From: Thermotogaceae bacterium
Lineage (GTDB): Bacteria; Thermotogota; Thermotogae; B21-G9; HyVt-16
Direction: 5' to 3'
Assembly (NCBI GenBank): GCA_011043375.1
Contig: DQYP01000075.1
Span: 1 to 5,774, forward strand
Length of the DNA stretch: 5,774 bases
Positions 1 through 4,493 of the stretch are shown piece after piece. Within the stretch, counting starts at the first letter, position 1, and every line of letters starts with the position of its first letter. Both the position numbers and the translations under genes were made by a program. The notes beneath the pieces were generated by a model. That model did not search any database, was not told the DNA's origin, and was given only the letters and a program-made list of their open reading frames with translations.

Positions 1-573
1 ACTCTTATAGGGCTCACTATACACGGTTTTTGAATCCGCATTCAAAGTGGCTATCAGTATCGCGGATTTAACCTGGGCACTTGCTATTTTTGATTCGTAC
101 TCTATTCCGTGTAATCTTTTTCCTTTTATGCATATTGGGAGGTTGCTATCGTCGTTTCTTCCATATATAACGGCCCCCATTCTTCTCAGTGGTTCTACCA
201 CCCTCAACATTGGTCTTTTAGATAGTGAACCGTCGCCGTAGAGGACGAAAAAGGCATTCTCAACAGAGGAGAGATAACCCATCATCAACCTGGTGGTTGT
301 TCCTGAATTACCACAATACATTGGCACTTCAGGAGATAGAATCCTACTGGTTGGTTTCACTTCGAACCTATTCCAATCTCCTTCTATGGCATGTCCAATA
401 TTTTCAAGAATCCTCAGTGTTGAAATGGTATCCGCTGCTTTCAATGGATTTTTGATCACGGATCTACCGGATGCGAGGGTTGAAAAGATCAATGCCCTGT
501 GCGTGATGGATTTATCCGGTACAACCGTTATTCTCCCTCTCACTCTATTTGAAGGTGTTATCTTTACATCCAA
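1..573 (-). CDS. aroA: 3-phosphoshikimate 1-carboxyvinyltransferase (EPSP synthase), N-terminal part, cut by window edge
   Basis: The enzyme transfers the enolpyruvyl group of phosphoenolpyruvate to shikimate-3-phosphate, the sixth step of the cytoplasmic shikimate pathway. The 191 visible codons contain the expected motifs in order: DKSITHRA (residues 20-27, with the Lys-Ser and Arg that bind both substrates), GNSGTTTRL (88-96), GDGSLSKRPM (113-122) and SAQVKSA (165-171). The NSGTT form of the second motif resembles enzymes of Gram-positive type more than the enteric NAGTA form; this is a motif impression only. The family is usually about 420-430 residues, so a little over half is missing past position 1. 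The start is TTG at 573: an AGGAGG site (582-587) sits 8 bases upstream, and the only nearby ATG is out of frame and followed at once by a stop codon. One base separates it from the tyrA stop codon, so translation is probably coupled. Confidence 0.95.
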   Translation of the reverse strand, partial: MDVKITPSNRVRGRITVVPDKSITHRALIFSTLASGRSVIKNPLKAADTISTLRILENIGHAIEGDWNRFEVKPTSRILSPEVPMYCGNSGTTTRLMMGYLSSVENAFFVLYGDGSLSKRPMLRVVEPLRRMGAVIYGRNDDSNLPICIKGKRLHGIEYESKIASAQVKSAILIATLNADSKTVYSEPYKS

Positions 574-574
574 T

Positions 575-1366
575 TCAACCGCCTCCTGCGAGTTTCAGAA
601 ATTTCTCCCAGTCTTCGTGTTCAATAACTCTTTCGAGATCGTTCAAGGATTCTTTGAATTTTTCCAGTGAATTCAGCACGTTCTCTTTGTTGAATTTCAA
701 AATCTCGAGTGACATATTTGGGTTCTGTCTTCCAACCCGTGTTGTCGATTGATACCCAGGCCCTGCCAGGGCGGAGTGGTCTTCACAGGTTAATCTCAAC
801 GCCAGGGATACAAGATACGTCATATGACTGGTGTATCCAAGGAGTTCATCATGGTTTTGTGGATCTATTTCATAGAACATAGCTTCTAATCTTTCAATTA
901 GATCGATGGATTTTTTTAAATCCCCATCTAAAACTCCAACACCTTTGCAAACGCAGAATTTCCTTTGTTTAAACATCTCCTTATCCCAGCCATCCGGTCC
1001 CATTCTTTCATTGCCAGCTATCGGATGACCACCTATGAATCTCAAATTTCTTTTGTTTGCTGTATCCATGATAATTCCTTTGACACTACACACATCCATG
1101 AGGATATAGGATGATAGAAATTCCTCTCTTTCAAGCATTTTGATGCATTCACCTATCGGAATCGCAAGTATCAAGAAATCCAATCTTTCATCCTCTAAAA
1201 TCTCACGCTGATCGTTGGCTACAATAGCCTTTGGAATTCTGTTTTTCAACAATTCAAGGGTTTCAGGATCTTTATCGTAAATTACCAAATCCACATCATC
1301 GGTTTCTGACAGTTTCAAGGCAATTGAACCGCCTATCTGTCCACAACCGATTATTCCAACCATCAT
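575..1366 (-). CDS. tyrA: Prephenate dehydrogenase (TyrA)
   Basis: The enzyme oxidatively decarboxylates prephenate to 4-hydroxyphenylpyruvate with a nicotinamide cofactor, committing chorismate to tyrosine. The 263-residue protein begins with a Rossmann fold: GCGQIG at residues 7-12, and an acidic residue, Asp31, ending the second strand, which suggests NAD+ rather than NADP+ (inference). Family motifs follow: CSVKG (93-97), HPIAG with the expected catalytic His114, a His-Asp pair at 172-173 in the helical domain, and TTR with Arg210 in the likely substrate site. The protein ends soon after the helical domain, so it has no ACT domain and no fused chorismate mutase; the mutase is the separate upstream gene. 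ATG at 1366 is preferred because GGAGGT (1376-1381) lies 9 bases upstream; a second ATG follows directly. The gene overlaps the aroF stop codon by 4 bases (ATGA). Confidence 0.93.
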   Translation of the reverse strand: MMVGIIGCGQIGGSIALKLSETDDVDLVIYDKDPETLELLKNRIPKAIVANDQREILEDERLDFLILAIPIGECIKMLEREEFLSSYILMDVCSVKGIIMDTANKRNLRFIGGHPIAGNERMGPDGWDKEMFKQRKFCVCKGVGVLDGDLKKSIDLIERLEAMFYEIDPQNHDELLGYTSHMTYLVSLALRLTCEDHSALAGPGYQSTTRVGRQNPNMSLEILKFNKENVLNSLEKFKESLNDLERVIEHEDWEKFLKLAGGG

Positions 1367-2379
1367 ACCAACATTACCTCCAAAACGGTCTCCAATTTCT
1401 TTATCTCTTCGACCATCTGTTTGAATTCCTCGAAATTCAAGCTTTGTTTGCCATCTGATAAAGCCTTCTCTGGCGTTGGATGGACTTCAACCATTATTCC
1501 ATGCGATCCAACGGCAATTGAGGCTCTCGCGAGTGGTAAAATTATATCCCTTCTACCGGTCGAATGACTCAAATCAATGATTATTGGTAAATGAGATAGG
1601 TTCCTTATTAAGGCAACTGCCGCTATATCCAGGGTGTTTCTCGTGTATTTTTCAAACGTTCTTATACCACGTTCGCAGAGGATAATATTCTTGTTTCCTT
1701 CGTTTGCTATGTACTCCGCCGACAGTAAAAATTCCTCTATGGTTGACATGAATCCCCTTTTCAACAAGATCGGTTTTTGAGATTTGCCAGCAGCTTGGAG
1801 TAGCCTGAAATTCTGTGCATTTCTTGCACCTATTTGTAGAATATCCGCATATTTTTCAACCAAGCTCACTTCGCTGTCACTCATGACCTCCGTTACAACT
1901 CGCATGTTGTATCTGTCGGCGGCTTCACGTAGGTATTCGAGCCCTTTTACCCCAAGTCCCATGAACGAATAAGGTGAAGTCCGGGGTTTGAACGCACCTC
2001 CTCTCAAAAACTTGATACCGAGAGAACTGAGAAAATCGGCGATCTCCAAGATCATCTCTCGGGATTCCACGGCACATGGACCCGCTATGATACTGAAAAA
2101 ACCATTTCCGATCTTTTCACCGTTGATCTCGACAATCGTTGGCTCTGGATTGAATTCTTTCGAAACTATCTTATATGGTTTGAGAACTTGAATAACCTCT
2201 TCAACACATTCCAGAGATTCGAATGCACCTTTGTATGCATATCTATCGTCGCCTATTATTCCGACTATGGTTCTCTCGCTACCCTTTGAGATGTGAACTT
2301 TGAATCCCATATCCTCAGCGAGTTTTGTGACCTTCTTGAGATCATTTTCGTCGGAATTTCTCTTTAAAACAATGATCAT
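1363..2379 (-). CDS. aroF: 3-deoxy-7-phosphoheptulonate (DAHP) synthase, type I-beta with N-terminal regulatory domain
   Basis: The enzyme condenses phosphoenolpyruvate with erythrose-4-phosphate, the entry step of the shikimate pathway. It is 338 residues long. About the first 70 residues have the pattern of the ferredoxin-like regulatory domain, and the rest is the TIM barrel. The barrel shows GPCAVES (100-106), KPRTSPYSFMG (131-141), GARNAQN (184-190), LLKRGF (205-210), CERGIRTFEKYTRN (235-248) and DLSHSTGRRD (269-278). The metal ligands fall at Cys102, His272, Glu298 and Asp309, the positions reported for the T. maritima enzyme. In that enzyme the N-terminal domain mediates feedback inhibition by tyrosine and phenylalanine, so the same control is expected here. 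The ATG at 2379 has an AAGGGGGGTG ribosome site 7 bases upstream, part of a repeat shared with aroH. The gene overlaps aroH by 4 bases upstream and tyrA by 4 bases downstream. Confidence 0.97.
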   Translation of the reverse strand: MIIVLKRNSDENDLKKVTKLAEDMGFKVHISKGSERTIVGIIGDDRYAYKGAFESLECVEEVIQVLKPYKIVSKEFNPEPTIVEINGEKIGNGFFSIIAGPCAVESREMILEIADFLSSLGIKFLRGGAFKPRTSPYSFMGLGVKGLEYLREAADRYNMRVVTEVMSDSEVSLVEKYADILQIGARNAQNFRLLQAAGKSQKPILLKRGFMSTIEEFLLSAEYIANEGNKNIILCERGIRTFEKYTRNTLDIAAVALIRNLSHLPIIIDLSHSTGRRDIILPLARASIAVGSHGIMVEVHPTPEKALSDGKQSLNFEEFKQMVEEIKKLETVLEVMLV

Positions 2380-2777
2380 TGATTTACACCCCCCTTGAAA
2401 TTGAAATTTTTTTTTGAGGAGATATCTGGTCTGAGATCTTTCGCCCTTCTCAAATAGACATGGTTTACCCTGAAATCCGAATTCACATTGTAATGAATCA
2501 AGACCCTTATGATTCTCGGTGGAGAATCTTCAAATGATGCCTCCAAGAGACACATCAAAGGAGTTTCAGAAAGGCCGAATTTTTTTCTTGCTGCTGTGGC
2601 AGGATTGTAAGATCTTATGTCGGAAGTCACAGAAAATATCATACTCACGATTTTGTGGGTTATAAGCTCATTTCTTTCGAAAATAGCCTGTAAAAGCTCC
2701 ATCACGGCATTCTCAACATCTTCTTTGGAATCTTTTTCAATACTTATTGCACCTCTTATACCTATCACCAATATCAA
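2376..2777 (-). CDS. aroH: Chorismate mutase, AroH class (monofunctional)
   Basis: The enzyme rearranges chorismate to prephenate, the branch towards tyrosine and phenylalanine. This is the trimeric Bacillus-type AroH fold, not the helical AroQ type. Active-site residues line up with the Bacillus subtilis enzyme: Arg8 in IRGA, Arg64 in ATAAR, Cys76 and Glu79 in PLMCLLE, Arg91 in IRVL, Tyr108 in HVYL and Arg116 in LRPD (numbered from the 2777 start). Length is 133 residues against about 127 in B. subtilis; the Lys/Asn/Phe-rich tail after LRPDIS is encoded largely by a DNA repeat. The start is uncertain. TTG at 2777 lies only 1 base after the AAGGGGGGTG ribosome site, whereas TTG at 2771 has the same 7-base spacing as the aroF start and gives a protein starting (M)VIGIRG. 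It is the first gene after the attenuator and overlaps aroF by 4 bases. Confidence 0.93.
   Translation of the reverse strand: MILVIGIRGAISIEKDSKEDVENAVMELLQAIFERNELITHKIVSMIFSVTSDIRSYNPATAARKKFGLSETPLMCLLEASFEDSPPRIIRVLIHYNVNSDFRVNHVYLRRAKDLRPDISSKKNFNFKGGVNQ
2387..2413. repeat. 27-base direct repeat, copy 1, at the end of aroH and carrying the aroF ribosome binding site
   Basis: Read on the minus strand this is an A-tract, an AT-rich stretch and then AAGGGGGGTG, the aroF ribosome site. It matches positions 2779-2805 at 24 of 27 bases, with mismatches at repeat positions 11, 12 and 18. This copy lies inside the aroH coding sequence and encodes the polar C-terminal tail of chorismate mutase. 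Confidence 0.8.
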
Positions 2778-2778
2778 G

Positions 2779-2805
2779 CACCCCCCTTAGAATTGGAATT
2801 TTTTT
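2779..2805. repeat. 27-base direct repeat, copy 2, just before aroH and carrying its ribosome binding site
   Basis: This is the partner of positions 2387-2413, offset by exactly 392 bases in the same orientation. It starts 7 bases after the terminator U-tract and supplies the AAGGGGGGTG site for aroH. Together the two copies bracket the chorismate mutase gene. Confidence 0.8.
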
Positions 2806-2811
2806 ATAAAT

Positions 2812-2842
2812 AAAAAAAGGCCTCCGGTTCTGCCCGGAGGCC
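2812..2842 (-). terminator. Intrinsic terminator D:E of the attenuator
   Basis: A perfect 9-base-pair GC-rich stem, GGCCTCCGG (2834-2842) with CCGGAGGCC (2819-2827), closes a 6-base loop and is followed at once by seven T residues (2812-2818). It lies between the promoter and the first biosynthetic gene, 34 bases before the furthest-upstream aroH start, where a terminator makes sense only as a regulated one. Confidence 0.9.
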
Positions 2843-2871
2843 CTTGCAATTTTTTCTCCCTTCCGGGCAGA
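2829..2871 (-). promoter_or_regulatory. Antiterminator hairpin C:D
   Basis: TCTGCCCGGA (2862-2871) pairs over 10 base pairs with TCCGGGCAGA (2829-2838), extendable by two G-C pairs past a bulged A. Arm D contains most of the 5' strand of the terminator stem, so forming C:D prevents the terminator. Arms B and D share the nine bases CCGGGCAGA, which explains why both compete for C. Confidence 0.7.
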
Positions 2872-2898
2872 TTACCAAAAAGGCGTCTGCCCGGAAGG
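2859..2898 (-). promoter_or_regulatory. Attenuator hairpin B:C (alternative structure)
   Basis: CCTTCCGGGCAGA (2886-2898) pairs perfectly over 13 base pairs with TCTGCCCGGAAGG (2859-2871), enclosing a 14-base loop. It uses the 3' arm of hairpin A:B and removes arm C from the pool able to disrupt the terminator. In the proposed model this is the state with ample charged tRNA, leading to termination. No U-tract follows it, so it is not a terminator itself. Confidence 0.75.
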
Positions 2899-2919
2899 AT
2901 CACTTCACGGGTAGACGCC
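2877..2919 (-). promoter_or_regulatory. Attenuator hairpin A:B with a U5 tail (pause hairpin or first terminator)
   Basis: GGCGTCT (2913-2919) pairs with AGACGCC (2882-2888); after one A-C mismatch, CCCG (2908-2911) pairs with CGGG (2890-2893). The 14-base loop begins with the leader-peptide stop codon. Five T residues (2877-2881) follow the stem, then GG. It could be a weak intrinsic terminator, or a pause signal that keeps RNA polymerase in step with the leader ribosome, as the 1:2 hairpin does in E. coli trp. When formed it keeps arm B from arm C. Confidence 0.7.
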
Positions 2920-3006
2920 CCAAGTAAAATAATAATATTCAAATTCAGATGATTTCATTCTTGTGTTATGCATACACCTTAAATTTTCCACAATAGAACC
3001 ACCCAT
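2905..3006 (-). CDS. Leader peptide rich in aromatic residues (attenuator sensor ORF), start uncertain
   Basis: The ORF ends EFEYYYFTWGVYP-stop: three consecutive Tyr codons (2929-2937), Phe codons at 2926-2928 and 2941-2943, Trp at 2920-2922, and a further Tyr at 2911-2913. Seven of the last twelve residues are aromatic. The stop codon (2905-2907) lies in the loop directly after hairpin arm A. Possible starts are ATG 3006 (33 codons, only about 8 bases after the expected transcript start), GTG 2991 (28 codons, GGGTGG 7 bases upstream), ATG 2973 (22 codons, AAGGTG almost touching it) and ATG 2958 (17 codons, no obvious site); none is clearly best. The coordinates give the longest version. Its presumed function is the act of translation, as in the trp, phe and his leader peptides of enteric bacteria; no function is claimed for the product. 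Confidence 0.75.
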   Translation of the reverse strand: MGGSIVENLRCMHNTRMKSSEFEYYYFTWGVYP

Positions 3007-3021
3007 TTTTATTTGAGATAC

Positions 3022-3050
3022 ATTATACACCCATTGGTGATTTTAGGCAA
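3022..3050 (-). promoter_or_regulatory. Sigma-70/SigA-type promoter of the aromatic operon
   Basis: On the minus strand there is a -35 box TTGCCT (3045-3050), a 17-base spacer and a perfect -10 box TATAAT (3022-3027). Transcription would start near 3014-3015. It lies only 25 bases past the stop codon of the upstream hydrolase gene, with no terminator between, so some readthrough from upstream is possible. The spacer holds an imperfect palindrome at 3028-3039. Confidence 0.8.
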
Positions 3051-3075
3051 ATTTTTCAAAGCAATTCGAAATACT

Positions 3076-4440
3076 CTAACCTCGTACCTTTTTGAATTTG
3101 TATCTTTCAACGATCATCCAAATTTCATCGCCATCTATTCCAAACTCCACATTTATTCTTCTCCCAGAGGAGATTGTATTGAAAATGAAGAGATTGTTTT
3201 CTTCTTTTTCGAAAAACAGAGGCATGGAAAATTCCGAAAACTTATCTTTGTATTCAACAAACAAATTATCACCTTTTTTATTCACGTAATAAGTCATTGT
3301 TTTTTTGTAAGTTTCATATTTACCCTCAAGTTTTTTGAGAATATTTTCATATTTCAAAAATGGTAGTTTTTCGGGGCTACCATTCAGTAGCAACGAAAGC
3401 GCATACATCCCAATATAGGAGGGTGAATAGCCTGCGACATTACTCAATACAATTGTACCAATCTTCTCTTCAGGGATATAGGCAGCGTAGGTATTGTGGG
3501 TTAGGACGGAACCTCCATGGCCGATGAGTTTCCTATTTAAAAAATTCGGGTGTATCATCCAACCATAACCGTATGAATCATTTCCAAAGGTATGATAGGG
3601 AAGTCTTATATGACATTTTTCCATCAACTCGATGTTTTCCTCTTTGAGGATCTTCTTGCCTTTGTAAACACCGCGATTGATCATCATTGATATGTATTTT
3701 GATAGATCTTCAACACAGCTAACTATACCTCCATCTGAAGTTATGCCAAGTATGGGTTTTCTCGAAATCAAATTCCCATTTTTATCATGTACATAATGCG
3801 TCGCGATGTCTCTTTCTTTCAAAATTTCTTCATCACAGAATTTTGTTCTTTCCATTTCCAGTGGTTCAAAGATCTCTTTTTTCACAAATTCTTTGTAGTC
3901 AATGCCTAAAACCTTTGAAATTATTAATCCTAATAATACGTAACCTTCGTTGAGATAAAAAAATCGTTCACCCGGTTTTGAAACAACCCAGTCTTCATAG
4001 TCTTTCATAAACGATATGACATCCTCCGGATTCGATATTGGAAGCCAGTTTTCTGAGACTTCGAAGTATCCTCTGATATAAGCTTCCGCATAGGCAAGAG
4101 CAGGTATTCCAGAGGAATGAGTTAGTAAATGATGGATTGTAACTGGCACACCTTTAACATTTAGATCTATTGGCAGGTATTTGCCAACAGGATCATCGAG
4201 TGAAAGTTTCCCATTTTCATGAAGTTTCATAATCGAAAGAGCCGTGAAAGACTTTGTTACGGAACCTATATGAAAAAGGGTTTTTGGAGTTACAGCGTTT
4301 GCACTATCGACATCTCTAAACCCAAATCCTTTTGAATAAAACAGTTCACCATCTTTCAAAAGTCCAAAAGCTATCCCAGGAATCTTAGTTTGGGACATCT
4401 TTTCTAAAATAAAACTTTCCAAATTTCGAACAAACTGCAT
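3076..4440 (-). CDS. Serine hydrolase of the beta-lactamase / penicillin-binding-protein-like family (peptidase S12 type)
   Basis: The 454-residue protein has the three active-site elements of serine beta-lactamase-fold enzymes: SVTK with nucleophile Ser60 and Lys63, YLN with Tyr162 and Asn164, and HGG at 308-310 in place of the KTG triad, as in class C-like esterases and D-aminopeptidases. The catalytic domain covers about residues 1-355; the last 100 residues look beta-rich and may form a lipocalin-like or DUF3471-like domain, as in archaeal CubicO-type peptidases such as Pab87 (inference from architecture). No signal peptide or membrane segment is visible, so it is probably cytoplasmic. 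The substrate is unknown: D-amino peptide cleavage or esterase activity is more likely than antibiotic hydrolysis. ATG at 4440 is chosen because AAGGAG (4449-4454) lies 8 bases upstream; the GTG at 4449 overlaps that site. It follows the ABC gene by 53 bases with no clear terminator. Confidence 0.9.
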   Translation of the reverse strand: MQFVRNLESFILEKMSQTKIPGIAFGLLKDGELFYSKGFGFRDVDSANAVTPKTLFHIGSVTKSFTALSIMKLHENGKLSLDDPVGKYLPIDLNVKGVPVTIHHLLTHSSGIPALAYAEAYIRGYFEVSENWLPISNPEDVISFMKDYEDWVVSKPGERFFYLNEGYVLLGLIISKVLGIDYKEFVKKEIFEPLEMERTKFCDEEILKERDIATHYVHDKNGNLISRKPILGITSDGGIVSCVEDLSKYISMMINRGVYKGKKILKEENIELMEKCHIRLPYHTFGNDSYGYGWMIHPNFLNRKLIGHGGSVLTHNTYAAYIPEEKIGTIVLSNVAGYSPSYIGMYALSLLLNGSPEKLPFLKYENILKKLEGKYETYKKTMTYYVNKKGDNLFVEYKDKFSEFSMPLFFEKEENNLFIFNTISSGRRINVEFGIDGDEIWMIVERYKFKKVRG

Positions 4441-4493
4441 TTTCAACACTCCTTTTTTATATTATTTAGGGGCTTTTCTATATCCCAGTCATA

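Larger units (their letters stand above)
2778..3015 (-). promoter_or_regulatory. Aromatic amino acid leader region: ribosome-mediated transcription attenuator of the aroH-aroF-tyrA-aroA operon
   Basis: About 240 bases of transcribed leader separate the promoter from aroH. It contains a short ORF ending in a run of aromatic codons, followed by five GC-rich arms. Arms: A 2908-2919, B 2882-2898, C 2859-2871, D 2829-2842, E 2819-2827. Possible pairs are A:B, B:C, C:D and D:E, and neighbouring pairs exclude one another. D:E is an intrinsic terminator. Inferred model: a ribosome stalled at the three Tyr codons stops just before arm A, so A:B and C:D form and transcription continues; a ribosome reaching the stop codon covers A, so B:C forms and D:E terminates. 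Arms and codons are seen directly; the direction of regulation is inferred from expected ribosome footprints. Confidence 0.8.

Noticed and set aside
293..670. Plus-strand open frame of 125 codons
   Set aside because: It lies wholly antisense to aroA and the end of tyrA, whose conserved motifs show the minus strand is coding. It has no ribosome site or recognisable domain.
2819..2842. Plus-strand terminator for a gene entering from the left
   Set aside because: On the plus strand the hairpin is followed by CTTGCAA before any T-run, and no plus-strand gene precedes it. The minus-strand reading has seven T residues right after the stem.
2960..2974. GTGT-N7-ACAC inverted repeat with TATGCATA core in the leader ORF
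   Set aside because: There are only four outer pairs and the core is misaligned with them. It is too weak to call an operator or an RNA structure that hides the leader start.
2812..3015. T-box riboswitch for aromatic amino acids
   Set aside because: The leader is short and I find no T-box consensus (AGGGUGGNACCGCG type), no long specifier-bearing stem I and no tRNA-acceptor bulge. The aromatic codons lie in an open reading frame, which favours a translated leader.
3013..3366. Plus-strand open frame of 117 codons over the hydrolase 3' end
   Set aside because: It is a shadow of the hydrolase gene, rich in Phe and Ile as expected from antisense of Lys/Glu-rich coding, and it begins inside the minus-strand promoter region.
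4441..4493. Separate promoter or terminator between the ABC and hydrolase genes
   Set aside because: There is AT-rich sequence resembling a -10 box but no matching -35, and only a weak GGG/CCC pairing without a T-tract. Co-transcription is the simpler reading.
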